DNA of 64,000 nt from Burkholderia sp. Bp8992 (GCF_003853705.1 NZ_QTQI01000009.1:62001-126000); one strand, 5' to 3'. Positions 54,606 to 62,769 are shown, numbered from the stretch's first letter. Program-made: numbers and translations. The notes: a model not told the origin generated them from the letters alone.

Positions 54606-54730
54606 AACGCTGGCTGATGATCCTGCTGTTTGCCGCAGGCGGGCTCGCGACCGAAATCGCGCATCCGGTGCAATGCTCGCTGCTGTCGATCAGCCGCCGG
54701 CAGGCCGGCAAGCGTCGCGGGCAGGGCTGA
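54602..54730 (+). CDS. Small hydrophobic peptide coupled to the GFA gene
   Basis: A 42-aa frame beginning MKRWLMILLFAAGGLATEIAHP, like a signal or anchor, then a basic tail. It starts within the GFA stop (ATGA), as if translationally coupled. There is no family match; the hydrophobic N-terminus and coupling support a real small exported or membrane peptide, but chance is possible. Confidence 0.4.
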   Translation: MKRWLMILLFAAGGLATEIAHPVQCSLLSISRRQAGKRRGQG

Positions 54731-54764
54731 CGTCACACCGGTTCATCGAGGCCGATTATCATGC

Positions 54765-54793
54765 TTCCGATAAGATCGCATGCGATATATAAT
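54765..54793 (+). promoter_or_regulatory. ohrR promoter with OhrR operator
   Basis: TATAAT (54788-54793) is preceded by TTCCGA (54765-54770) at 17 bp. Between them lies the perfect palindrome ATCGCATGCGAT (54775-54786). The same core recurs before the GNAT gene and before ohr, so this is probably the autoregulatory OhrR site. Confidence 0.8.
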
Positions 54794-54832
54794 GTGTTCG
54801 TGTGCGACCGTTCACGTCGCTGGAGGAAGCCC

Positions 54833-55288
54833 ATGAAACCGACCGAAACCCCATCGATCGCCGCGCCGAAGCTGTCCGAGTTCCTGTGCTTTGCGATCTA
54901 TTCGACGAACCTCGCGTTCGGCAAGGCGTACAAGCCGATCCTCGACGAGCTCGGCCTCACGTATACGCAATACATCACGATCATCGCGCTGTGGGAGCAG
55001 GACAACCAGACCGTCGGCCAGCTCGGCGAGAAGCTGTTCCTCGAATCCAATACGCTGACGCCGATCCTGAAGAAGCTCGAGGCGATGGGCTACCTGGAGC
55101 GGCACCGCGATCCGTCCGACGAACGCCAGGTGCTCGTCAGCCTGACGAAAAGCGGCCGCCGCGTGCGCGAGAAGGGCCTCGACATGGATCTGGTCGAAGC
55201 CACCGGGTTGAAGCCGGACGAATTCGCGAAGATGCAGAAGGCGATCGTCACGCTGCGCGGCAACCTGATCCGCTCGACCGAAGCATAA
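54833..55288 (+). CDS. ohrR: OhrR: organic-hydroperoxide-sensing MarR repressor
   Basis: A 151-aa MarR-type peroxide sensor. C19 in KLSEFLCFAIYSTN corresponds to the conserved reactive cysteine of OhrR; nearby tyrosines (Y23, Y34) match those that hydrogen-bond it. The winged helix contains DNQTVGQLGEKLFLESNTLTPILKKLEAMGYLERHRDPSDERQVLVSLTKSG. TGGAGG lies seven bases before the ATG. Oxidation of the cysteine by organic hydroperoxides or HOCl releases the operator. It should repress ohr at the right end of this locus and probably the GNAT gene. Confidence 0.94.
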   Translation: MKPTETPSIAAPKLSEFLCFAIYSTNLAFGKAYKPILDELGLTYTQYITIIALWEQDNQTVGQLGEKLFLESNTLTPILKKLEAMGYLERHRDPSDERQVLVSLTKSGRRVREKGLDMDLVEATGLKPDEFAKMQKAIVTLRGNLIRSTEA

Positions 55289-55336
55289 GCCGATGAACCA
55301 CCTGCGGCCGGCGCGTGCCTCGCGTCGGCCGCGTCG

Positions 55337-56053
55337 TCATGCGTGCGCGTCGCCCAGCACCAGCAGGCGCATCTCGCGACGCACGACGAAACCGAGCGCG
55401 ACGTAGCGCTCGATCGCCACCTGGTTCGTCGTGAGGACGTGCAGGAAGGGCGTTTCCGATCGCGCGCCGATCGACGCAATCAACGACCGGATCAGGCGCG
55501 CCGCAAGGCCTTGCCGCCGAAACGCGGCATCCACGCACACGGCGCTGATCTCCGTATACCCGTCGAGTTGCATCCGCTCGCCGGCCATCGCGGCCAGCCG
55601 GCCCTCGCTGCGCACGCCGATATAGCGGCCGAGCTCGAACGTGCGCGGGCCGAACGGGCCCGGCTGCGCGGCGGTGGTCAGCGCGAGCATGTCCGGCACA
55701 TCGGCTTCGCCGAGCGTGACATGCTCCGTTTCATACGCCGGATCGGGTGTTCCTTGCCAGACCATTTGCAGCAGCGCCGCGCGCCGGATGACCGTCAATT
55801 CCGCAGGCGGTTCGATCTCGTCGGGCGTCACAAGCGCCGTTGGCCCGTGCGCGGCAACCAGTTCGCGCAGCGCGTCGAACGAGGCCGCGCTCGTGTCGGC
55901 GATCGCGGCAAACGGCGCGACGGCCGCTGGAAATCGCCATACGTGCTCATTGCCGAGCGCGAAGCGGCGCTGCTTGCTCGTGAGTGCATTCCAGACAACC
56001 CGGTCGAGCGCGTGCGCATCGCCTGTCGCGTTTCCGGTCGTAGCATCCCGCAT
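55337..56053 (-). CDS. GNAT family N-acetyltransferase
   Basis: A 238-aa GNAT (FR47-like) acetyltransferase. A poorly conserved N-terminal part is followed by the acetyl-CoA fold: LAAMAGERMQLDGYTEISAVCVDAAFRRQGLAARLIRSLIASI (motif A) and TPFLHVLTTNQVAIERYVALGFVVRREM (motif B). GAGGAGCACCCG precedes the ATG. It lies about 100 bp downstream (minus direction) of the large GCGCATGCGAT inverted repeat, so it is probably under OhrR control, a link worth testing. The substrate is unknown. Confidence 0.9.
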   Translation of the reverse strand: MRDATTGNATGDAHALDRVVWNALTSKQRRFALGNEHVWRFPAAVAPFAAIADTSAASFDALRELVAAHGPTALVTPDEIEPPAELTVIRRAALLQMVWQGTPDPAYETEHVTLGEADVPDMLALTTAAQPGPFGPRTFELGRYIGVRSEGRLAAMAGERMQLDGYTEISAVCVDAAFRRQGLAARLIRSLIASIGARSETPFLHVLTTNQVAIERYVALGFVVRREMRLLVLGDAHA

Positions 56054-56150
56054 CGGGTGCTCCTCGATTGATGGTGGGGTGCCGCACAGCATAGACCTGT
56101 TCGGTCGAACAGGTAGTGCCGTCGATCCGGATTCCGTCACCTCAACGATA

Positions 56151-56181
56151 AAAGCGCATGCGATTATATCGCATGCGCTTT
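56151..56181. promoter_or_regulatory. Large OhrR-type inverted repeat before the GNAT gene
   Basis: AAAGCGCATGCGAT (56151-56164) and ATCGCATGCGCTTT (56168-56181) form a perfect 14-bp inverted repeat around TAT. The minus-strand TATAAT it contains would be the -10 of the GNAT gene. The sequence is almost identical to the site before ohr. Confidence 0.82.
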
Positions 56182-56220
56182 ATATGATCGGGATGGACGA
56201 CTGTTTTCGTCGCGCCGTGC

Positions 56221-56550
56221 TCAATGACCGAAATAAATCGAGCGCTCGGCCGTGCGAACCACGTTGCGGCTGCCGGATTGCGTCGCGCTGCCGGCATCGC
56301 TCCCGTAACCGGCTGCCTGCGCGTCGGCCGCGACGGCACCGCTGTCGTGAATCCGGCTCAGCGCCGCCTGGATATTGGCCGGATAGTTCGGATCGTTGGG
56401 ACGGTTCGGCAGGTAGCCGGCCTGCTGCAGCGCGGCCAGTTCCGCGCGCACCTGCGCACGCGTGACGGTGGTTTCGCTGGCGAACGCCGGTGCTGCAACG
56501 GCGGCCGACACGGCGACGAGGAGGGTGGCAATCAGTCGGGTCTTCATCAT
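56221..56550 (-). CDS. DUF4148 family secreted protein (copy 1)
   Basis: A 109-aa DUF4148 protein common in Burkholderiales: signal peptide MMKTRLIATLLVAVSAAVAAPAFA, then TRAQVRAELAALQQAGYLP, a NYPANIQAALSRIH segment and the closing RSIYFGH. Function unknown; probably periplasmic. It is a paralogue of the gene just upstream on the same strand, by tandem duplication. Both lie inside the ohr locus. Confidence 0.94.
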   Translation of the reverse strand: MMKTRLIATLLVAVSAAVAAPAFASETTVTRAQVRAELAALQQAGYLPNRPNDPNYPANIQAALSRIHDSGAVAADAQAAGYGSDAGSATQSGSRNVVRTAERSIYFGH

Positions 56551-56624
56551 GTACCTCGAGACGGAAACGGGGATTCAGGGGATGCGCACCGGACGCCGGC
56601 CATCGGCGCCGTTCGCGGATTCAT

Positions 56625-56957
56625 TCAATGGCCGAAGTAGATCGAGCGCTCGGCGATGCGCGTCGCAGGCCGGCTGCCCGACTGCGTCGTGGCGGCAGCG
56701 TCGCCGCCGTAGCCGGACGACGTGGACGAGTCGGCCGCCACGGTGTCGTTCGCATGAATGCGCGTCAACGCGGCCTGCAGGTCATCCGGGTAGTGCGGAT
56801 CGTTCGCACGGCCTGGACGATAGCCGGCCTGTTCGAGCTGGACGAGCTCGGCACGCACTTGCGCACGGGATACGACGGCCTGGTCGGCAAACGCCGGTGC
56901 GGCAGCGGAAGCGGAAACAGCCACGAGAAGGGCAGCGATCAATTGCGTTTTCATCAT
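56625..56957 (-). CDS. DUF4148 family secreted protein (copy 2)
   Basis: A 110-aa paralogue of the neighbouring DUF4148 gene, with signal peptide ending APAFA and the same VSRAQVRAELVQLEQAGYRPG and ERSIYFGH blocks. The two copies are conserved at both ends and differ mainly in a Ser/Gly-rich middle. GAGGTGAATG lies before the ATG. Located between ohr and the first copy, 74 bp apart, so it is possibly cotranscribed with ohr. Confidence 0.94.
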   Translation of the reverse strand: MMKTQLIAALLVAVSASAAAPAFADQAVVSRAQVRAELVQLEQAGYRPGRANDPHYPDDLQAALTRIHANDTVAADSSTSSGYGGDAAATTQSGSRPATRIAERSIYFGH

Positions 56958-57020
56958 TCACCTCGATAGGAAAGGAATCGGATCTTCGGCAAGGCGGCGT
57001 TCGGCCGCCCGCCACAGCGT

Positions 57021-57443
57021 TCAGGCGATACGGATGTCGACGTCGATGTTGCCGCGCGTCGCTTTCGAATACGGGCAGGTCTGGTGCGCGGCGTCGACGA
57101 TCTGCTGCGCGACCTCACGGTCGAGCCCCGGCACGCTCACGTTCAGCCGGGCCTGCAGGAAGTACGCGTTGCCGCCGGTGCCGAGATCCACTTCGGCGTC
57201 GACCGCGAGCTCGGCCGGCAGCGTCACCTTGGCGGCACGCGCCGCAAGCTGCATCGCGCCGATGAAACAGGCCGACCAGCCGGCTGCAAACAGCTGTTCC
57301 GGGTTGGTGCCGGTGCCGGCACTGCCCGGCGACGACAGCTGGATGTCGAGGCGACCGTCGGAACTGCGCGCCGCACCGTCGCGGCCGCCGGAAGTCGTAT
57401 GCGTCTTGCCCGTGTACAGCACTTTTTCGATCTTGCTCATCAT
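57021..57443 (-). CDS. ohr: Ohr: organic hydroperoxide resistance protein
   Basis: A 140-aa OsmC/Ohr-family thiol peroxidase that reduces organic hydroperoxides with lipoylated proteins as electron donors. The peroxidatic C59 (WSACFIG) and resolving C122 (HQTCPYSKAT), plus R21 (SGGRDG) and E49 (NPEQLF) of the active site, are all present. The first or second Met may be used (MMSKIEK). A pair of OhrR-type palindromes lies upstream, and ohrR itself is at the other end of the locus. Confidence 0.96.
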   Translation of the reverse strand: MMSKIEKVLYTGKTHTTSGGRDGAARSSDGRLDIQLSSPGSAGTGTNPEQLFAAGWSACFIGAMQLAARAAKVTLPAELAVDAEVDLGTGGNAYFLQARLNVSVPGLDREVAQQIVDAAHQTCPYSKATRGNIDVDIRIA

Positions 57444-57484
57444 TTGCTCCGTCAGTTGTCTGGTTTGTTTCAGATGCGATTCGA

Positions 57485-57551
57485 TCGCATGCGACGCAGT
57501 TTGATCGCGTCGAGCCCCGTCGTCAAGCGCATTCGATTAAATCGCATGCGA
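57485..57551 (-). promoter_or_regulatory. Two OhrR-type operators in the ohr promoter
   Basis: TCGCATGCGA (57485-57494) is a perfect palindrome. A second, longer site begins GCGCATTCGATTAAATCGCA at 57527 and ends about 57551; it matches the large repeat before the GNAT gene at all but about three positions. On the minus strand it contains TTTAAT, a plausible -10. Position immediately before ohr fits OhrR repression. Confidence 0.82.
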
Positions 57552-57718
57552 TATTTTGTATTTCAATGTATCTGGAACGTGTCTCGCCTTTCGGGACAAG
57601 GCTTTCGGATGATCAAGCCCCGATATCGAATAGATCGACGACTGGGCCGAAATTCGGGCAGGGCACACGCAAACGCCCACGGAAGTGCGAAATGGCCACC
57701 CGCAGGGCGGCCGCTCCG

Positions 57719-58183
57719 TCACGCTGCGTCGATCTCGGCGATCACGACGAGGATCACGGCCGCATCGGCCGGCAACTGGCGCTGGGAAAACGCGGAACGC
57801 GCGTGTCCGGCCTTCTCGCCGAGCACGGCGGCGAACAGGTCGGATGCCCCGTCGATCACGGCCGGCTGCCCGAAAAAGCCGTCGGCCGAACTGACGTGCC
57901 CCTCGACGCGCACGATCTTGCGCAACCGATCGAACCCACTCAGATGCTTGTGGATCTGCGCGAGCACGTTCAGCGCCGCCAGCCGGGCAGCGTGCTTGCC
58001 TTCGTCGACGCTCAACTGCTCGCCGACGCGGCCGGTACAGACGACCTTGCCGTCGACGAGCGGCAATTGGCCCGACACGAACAGCAGGTTGCCGGCTTCG
58101 CTGACGGCCGTATAGCTGCCGAGCGGCGTCGGCGGTTCGGGTAGCGTGAGGCCGAGTTCGGCCAGCTTCTGTTCGACGGTCAT
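57719..58183 (-). CDS. RidA (YjgF/YER057c/UK114) family protein
   Basis: A 154-aa protein of the RidA superfamily, a subgroup with a longer chain than classical RidA (about 130 aa). MTVEQKLAELGLTLPEPPTPLGSYTAVSEAGNLLFVSGQLPLVDGKV is typical of the YjgH/RutC-like subgroup, followed by AARLAALNVLAQIHKHLSGFDRLRKIVRVEGHV. Members hydrolyse reactive imine/enamine intermediates; the arginine that fixes the carboxylate in RidA is not unambiguously identified here. It is divergent from a LysR gene. Confidence 0.92.
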   Translation of the reverse strand: MTVEQKLAELGLTLPEPPTPLGSYTAVSEAGNLLFVSGQLPLVDGKVVCTGRVGEQLSVDEGKHAARLAALNVLAQIHKHLSGFDRLRKIVRVEGHVSSADGFFGQPAVIDGASDLFAAVLGEKAGHARSAFSQRQLPADAAVILVVIAEIDAA

Positions 58184-58398
58184 GTCGTACTCCTGGGAGA
58201 TCAATGGTTCGGGTGGCCGGAAGTGCCTGTCAGTCACTGTAGTCAGGCGCCCGAAGCCGGTAAATGTCAGCCGCGCAATTGATTCGGGACGCCATGTAAC
58301 GAATCACGTGCGCGGCGCTGGCTGGTTTCCCGCTCGATATTCATGCACACTCGGTGCTCCATCGCACGCCACATGCGGAAGACGGCAGGAACCGCCCC

Positions 58399-59364
58399 AT
58401 GCAACGTAAATTCGACGACCTGCTGCTGGGCAGCATCGAGCTGTTCTGCCTCGCTGCCGAACTCGGCAGCTTCACGCTGGCGGCCACCGCGGCGAGCGTC
58501 ACGCCGGCCGCGGTCAGCCGGTCGGTCGCGCGGCTCGAGGAGCGTCTCGGCGTGCGGCTGTTCGTGCGCACGACGCGGCAGATTCGCCTGACCGATTCCG
58601 GCCGGCGCTATTTCGAGCAATGCCGCGATGCGCTGTCGCAGCTCGTCGACGCGGAACGCGAAGCGACCGGCCAGCAGGCGACGCCCGCCGGCGTGCTGCG
58701 GATCAGCATGCCGACACCGTACGGACACTATCGCGTGCTGCCGCTGTTGCCCGCGTTTCGCGAGCAGTATCCGGACGTGCGCGTCGAAACCCACCTGAGC
58801 AACCGCAACATCGACTTCGCCGAGGAAGGCTTCGATCTCGCGATCCGCGGCCGCGCGCCGGCCGATTCGAACCTGGTCGCGCGCAAGCTGGAAGATGCCG
58901 AACTCGTGATCGTCGCGACGCCCGATTACCTGAAGCGCGCGGGCATGCCGACCGCGATCGACGATCTGCATGCGCACGAGTGCATCCAGTTCGAACTGCC
59001 AAGCAGCGGGCGGCCGATTCCCTGGCTGTTCGACGACGGGTCGGACGAACTCGACGTTGCGACGACCGGCAGCTACGGCACCTCGGGCGACGTCCTGGCC
59101 GGCGTGACGCTCGCACGTAGCGGCGCGGGGCTGTTCCAGACCTACCGCTTCATCGTCGAACAGGATTTGCGCGCCGGCACGCTCGTGGAAGTGCTGCCCG
59201 GCCTTGGCGGCCGGTCGCGGCCGTTCATGCTGCTGTATCCGCATGCGCGCTATCTGTCGTCGCGCGTGCGCGTGTTCGTCGATTTTCTCGTCGAGCAACT
59301 GGCGCGTGCGCCCGCCAAACAGGCGGGCCGCGCACGCGCCAAGCGCGCCACCGTACGGCGCTAG
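58399..59364 (+). CDS. LysR family transcriptional regulator
   Basis: A 321-aa LysR protein. The ATG beginning MQRKFDDLLLGSIELFCLAAELGSFTLAATAASVTPAAVSRSVARLEERLGVRLFVRTTR gives the usual helix-turn-helix spacing. The effector domain has VLRISMPTPYGHYRVLPLLPAFREQYPDVRVETHLSNRNIDFAEEGFDLAIRG, the CrgA-like group. A basic C-terminal extension (RAPAKQAGRARAKRATVRR) is unusual. It lies between RidA (divergent) and SDR (convergent) genes and may regulate either. Confidence 0.94.
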   Translation: MQRKFDDLLLGSIELFCLAAELGSFTLAATAASVTPAAVSRSVARLEERLGVRLFVRTTRQIRLTDSGRRYFEQCRDALSQLVDAEREATGQQATPAGVLRISMPTPYGHYRVLPLLPAFREQYPDVRVETHLSNRNIDFAEEGFDLAIRGRAPADSNLVARKLEDAELVIVATPDYLKRAGMPTAIDDLHAHECIQFELPSSGRPIPWLFDDGSDELDVATTGSYGTSGDVLAGVTLARSGAGLFQTYRFIVEQDLRAGTLVEVLPGLGGRSRPFMLLYPHARYLSSRVRVFVDFLVEQLARAPAKQAGRARAKRATVRR

Positions 59365-59409
59365 GCCAGCCGGCGCGTCATCTCGATGCTGGCGCTCAAT
59401 GCCTGACGC

Positions 59410-60117
59410 TTAATGCCCGGCGCTCTGGCCGCCGTCGACATGCAGGATCTCGCCCGTCACGAACGGCGCCGAATCCAGATACAGGATCGCGTCGACGATG
59501 TCGCTCATCTCACCCATGCGGCCGACCGGGTGCAGCGACGCGAGCGTCGCATGCGTGTCGGGCGCATGCATCGGCGACTTGATGACGCCGGGCGACACCG
59601 CATTCACGCGGATGCCGGCCTTCGCGTACTCGATCGCGAGCGACTTCGTCGCCGCATTCAGCCCGCCTTTCGTCAGCGACGCGAGCACCGACGGCACGTT
59701 GCTGTTCGCGTGATCGACGAGGCTCGTCGTGATGCTCACCACGTGGCCTCCGCCATGTTTCTGCATCGCGTCGATCGCACGCTGCGTGACGTGGAAGAAG
59801 CCGTCCAGGTTGACGCTCGTGATCTGCGCGTAGTCGTCCGCGGTGTATTGCGTGAATGGCTTCGCAATGAACACGCCCGCGTTGTTGACGAGCGTGTCGA
59901 CGCGGCCGAAGTGTTCGATTGCTGCGTCGACCACGCGGCGCGCGACGGCCGGATCGCCGATGTCGCCCGCGACGGTAACGAGATCGGGATCGTTCGACGG
60001 GCCGATCGAGCGGGACGTCGCGACGACGCGATGGCCGCGTGCGCGAAATGCGTTGACCGTTTCCGCACCGATGCCTTGCGATGCGCCGGTGACGATGATG
60101 ACTCTGGATGTGCTCAT
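59410..60117 (-). CDS. SDR-family oxidoreductase lacking the catalytic tyrosine
   Basis: A 235-aa short-chain dehydrogenase/reductase. The NAD(P) site TGASQGIG (10-17) and the NNAG motif (78-81) are intact, and K150 is present in SLTKGG. The position four residues before the lysine is Ala146, not Tyr, so the usual YxxxK pair is missing; S132 fits the catalytic Ser. Related Burkholderia SDRs with ALASLTKGG are known, so it may be a distinct subgroup. The C-terminus DSAPFVTGEILHVDGGQSAGH is standard. The activity is uncertain. Confidence 0.9.
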   Translation of the reverse strand: MSTSRVIIVTGASQGIGAETVNAFRARGHRVVATSRSIGPSNDPDLVTVAGDIGDPAVARRVVDAAIEHFGRVDTLVNNAGVFIAKPFTQYTADDYAQITSVNLDGFFHVTQRAIDAMQKHGGGHVVSITTSLVDHANSNVPSVLASLTKGGLNAATKSLAIEYAKAGIRVNAVSPGVIKSPMHAPDTHATLASLHPVGRMGEMSDIVDAILYLDSAPFVTGEILHVDGGQSAGH

Positions 60118-60917
60118 GATGTGCCTCGACAGGTGAATGGTGTTCGGCTTCAGTGCCGACCGGATCGATGAATCCGATGGGCAGACTGTAGGCGCGCCGG
60201 TCGCGATTTCGAACACCCACCGTGGAGCAACAGTCTTGCGTCGCGGGAACAAATGCGGGGGAGGCTGGTTGCCGCGGTGGCAACGGAAGCGCCGCCGCTT
60301 GCGCCTTGCTGGTCGGAAAATCGGCGTCGTCACTCGACGTCGTCACTCGACGTCGCGCTCAAGTGCCTCATTGCGGTGCGTACGACTGCTGAAGCGTGGC
60401 GCGATCTCGGCGAAGAGACCGATTTTCCGGCGACTCGACGCGCGGATTTGGCTGCCACGAAACGCGTAGTTGGACAAACCCATGTGCCTATCAGGATAAC
60501 TTTTCTTATCATAATAGCGTCATTAAAAATCCAAACTTGCGTCCATGGAAACGCGCTCGACCCGACACGCTCCTATGCCCTGATGTCGAATGTGACCCCG
60601 TCAGGGCAGGGGAATTGCCGTAAAAGCGTGTTTGCAGTGGTCGGTGTGCATTGAAGTCGCTCTTCGGCGATTTCGCGAAGCGGGCGTAACAAGCGGCCAT
60701 TAAAGAGGGCGCGCAAGCGTTGGCGTCGGCCACCGCGTTGATGCCGCACAATCGCATCTGGCGAGGAGGTGTGCGGTTGCATCGCCGATGGCTTCGTCGT
60801 CGATGTGGCCGCACGATGTCGTGCATGCGATGCACGCCAGCCGCCTGACCGGACGCCGCCTATAATCGCTATCAACCTTTCCAGGAAATCGCGGTTACAA
60901 GGTGAGGGGGTGTCCAA
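60118..60917. other. Gene-poor, partly low-GC region
   Basis: About 800 bp without a convincing gene. Open frames on both strands are short and composition-driven. An AT-rich patch lies at about 60490-60540. A 13-bp tandem repeat (GTCGTCACTCGAC, two copies) is at 60326-60351. TATAAT (60861-60866) lies about 50 bp before the beta-barrel gene start without a good -35. It looks like the edge of accessory DNA or a degenerate insertion. Confidence 0.45.
60326..60351. repeat. 13-bp tandem repeat
   Basis: GTCGTCACTCGAC is present twice in direct succession, with a partial third GTCG. It is in a non-coding stretch and has no known role. Confidence 0.7.
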
Positions 60918-61934
60918 ATGGGAGAGTGCCGTTACATCTGTTCGCGCTTCGTCCTCGCAAGCTCGATCGCTGGTCTGACAATACTGACGGTTCCGGTACA
61001 CGCGTACGCCGAGGATGCCCCTTCGAGTAGTTCATCGAGCGGGCTCAAACCATCGGAGAGAACACTCAACGTCTATGCGGTGTACGGCGACGGACGCGCG
61101 ACCGAGGGTGGCGATATGCATTGGCGTGCGTACGAAGTCGGCTTCGGTGACGTCTTGAACGATTATTGGTCGGTCTACCTCGCGTACATGAACGAGGGGC
61201 ATCCGCTGAATCACCACCGTGACGGTTTTGCCGCCCTGGGTTCGTTTCGTTGGCCGGTCGGCAGTCGTGTGGCGCTCGAATTTTCGGCGGGCCCGTATTT
61301 CAGCATGGACACGACCCATGTCGACGACCAGCCACGCAATGACAAGCGCTGGGGCGTGCGCGCGTCGGCAGCGGTGCGGTATTACGTCGTTCCAAAGCGC
61401 TTCTTCCTCAAGGTGCAGTACAACCACGTCCAGATGATTGGCGGCTTCAATTCCGATGCGGTGCTCTTCGGCATCGGCTCGGATTTCGGCGGCGATCCTG
61501 GCCCGGCGTTTTCGGACGGCAAGACGCAGGTCAGCGTTTGGGCCGGTACGTCGCAGACGAACCGTCCTCAAGTGCCGATCGAAAAGGGATACATGGTCGA
61601 AGTCAAGCGGCCGCTCGGCAATGCGTGGGCTTATTCGGCGAGCTTCATCTACGAAGGCAACAATGGCGTTGCCGGCCGACGAGGCGTGGCCGCGCAATTC
61701 TGGTACGTCGCGCCGATCAGGACCAAATGGACGCTTTCGGCAGGTGTCGGCCCGTATCTCTCGCGGGATCGGGACGATGCCTCGGGCAGGACGCGACTCA
61801 ATGCGTTGCTCAGCGCGCAAGTGACCTATCAGGTCACGAACGATTGGGCGGCGAGCTTGCGCTTCAATCGTGTCGCAACCCGCAACGACAAGGACCAGGA
61901 CATGTTCATGGTCGGCGTGGCGCGTAATTTCTAG
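60918..61934 (+). CDS. Outer-membrane beta-barrel protein (unassigned family)
   Basis: A 338-aa exported protein. The N-terminus includes VLASSIAGLTILTVPVHAYAE as signal peptide, then a Ser-rich spacer. The rest consists of alternating amphipathic strands with aromatic girdles (YWSVYLAYMNEG, RVALEFSAGPYFSM, FFLKVQYNHVQMI, WAYSASFIYEGN, WAASLRFNRVATRN) and ends with VGVARNF, the terminal Phe of barrel proteins. The strand count suggests about 12 strands. Codon usage is less GC-rich than in the core genes. It is not identifiable; a lipid-A-modifying enzyme was considered, but no catalytic His-Ser pair was found. Confidence 0.78.
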   Translation: MGECRYICSRFVLASSIAGLTILTVPVHAYAEDAPSSSSSSGLKPSERTLNVYAVYGDGRATEGGDMHWRAYEVGFGDVLNDYWSVYLAYMNEGHPLNHHRDGFAALGSFRWPVGSRVALEFSAGPYFSMDTTHVDDQPRNDKRWGVRASAAVRYYVVPKRFFLKVQYNHVQMIGGFNSDAVLFGIGSDFGGDPGPAFSDGKTQVSVWAGTSQTNRPQVPIEKGYMVEVKRPLGNAWAYSASFIYEGNNGVAGRRGVAAQFWYVAPIRTKWTLSAGVGPYLSRDRDDASGRTRLNALLSAQVTYQVTNDWAASLRFNRVATRNDKDQDMFMVGVARNF

Positions 61935-62257
61935 GCGTTCGTTCTTCTGCGCCGGTGCATTCTGTCGAGAATGCGTTGACGCTTGCATCCGTTCGTTCCA
62001 GCCATCGCAGCCTCCGGCGCCGGACAACCGGCGGCCGGACAGCTTACGCACCCCCGAAGCGGACATTTCTAACTGGCTCAAACCGGACATTACTAAATGG
62101 CCGTTACATACAAACTGTCGATAATTATGATTATGTCAAATTGGTTTGCTAACTTCTCCGATGCTTCGCATTGGCTGCGGCACTGCTTTCGTCTGAGCAA
62201 AGATCGCGGGTTTACGATAGTTTACGCCCGCCTTTCCGCAGCCCTACACAATACATC
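61935..62257. other. Intergenic region with IS relic and AT-rich segment
   Basis: About 323 bp between the barrel protein and the HTH-like gene. It contains the IS21-like repeats and an unusually AT-rich stretch (62105-62160), which probably supplies the promoter of the next gene. No other gene seen. Confidence 0.5.
62059..62108. mobile_element. IS21-family-like end remnant with two terminal repeats
   Basis: GCGGACATTTCTAACTGG (62059-62076) and ACCGGACATTACTAAATGG (62082-62100) are imperfect direct repeats, 23 bp apart, of the CGGACATT type seen as multiple terminal repeats in IS21-family elements. Reading inwards on the minus strand the end would begin TGTAACGGCC at 62108. No istA or istB is nearby, so it is a solo relic. 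Confidence 0.5.
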
Positions 62258-62767
62258 GTGTCTGACCAAACACGCCACGGCACGCTGCGGGAGTTTCTCG
62301 ACCTGATCGACGGTCTATCGACCGGCGAAATTGCCCGTCGATTGCGCTGCTGCACACGCACTGTTCGCAATTATCTCGCCGGGCGCGCCCCGATCCCTTG
62401 GCACCGTATCGAAATGCTACGCTTGCTCGCGCTTCAAGCGCTTGGGGAAATCGGTCGGGGTTCGGCCGTCGATGAGACTCCCGTCGTCGCCACACTCGAT
62501 CCAGATCCGGCCGCGCCGGACGTGACCCCTGACGAAATGCTCGCATGGGTCGGCGTCCACTCGCCGCATCACCTGTCGAGCAAGCGCAGCCTCAAACTTT
62601 ACGTGCGCGGATGGAATGTGGTGGACAAGATTCGACGCGCAAAATCCGAAGGAACGTTTGCAGCCGTACTTGCGCGCTGGCGCACGCTGGCGGTCGAACT
62701 GCCGCGTATGTGGCGCTCTGGTCCAATGTGGACCGGAATCGGTCCTCCGGCATTCGAGCCAAAATGA
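62258..62767 (+). CDS. Hypothetical protein with a helix-turn-helix-like segment
   Basis: A 169-aa protein read from GTG (MSDQTRHGTLREF). Residues 8-45 look like a helix-turn-helix: FLDLIDGLSTGEIARRLRCCTRTVRNYLAGRAPIPW, as in small phage or plasmid regulators. The C-terminal part (about 90-165) is basic and helical, with no recognised family. The start is uncertain; a TTG 87 bases upstream would lengthen it. It lies in accessory-looking DNA between an IS relic and an SOS-controlled gene, so a mobile-element origin is plausible. Function unknown. Confidence 0.55.
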   Translation: MSDQTRHGTLREFLDLIDGLSTGEIARRLRCCTRTVRNYLAGRAPIPWHRIEMLRLLALQALGEIGRGSAVDETPVVATLDPDPAAPDVTPDEMLAWVGVHSPHHLSSKRSLKLYVRGWNVVDKIRRAKSEGTFAAVLARWRTLAVELPRMWRSGPMWTGIGPPAFEPK

Positions 62768-62769
62768 GC

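Noticed and set aside
60573-61001. Minus-strand 142-codon frame before the beta-barrel gene
   Set aside because: Overlaps the start of a better-supported gene and has no protein-like features or family.
60918-61934. PagL-type lipid A deacylase identity for the beta-barrel protein
   Set aside because: No clear His-Ser catalytic motif in the expected late strand.
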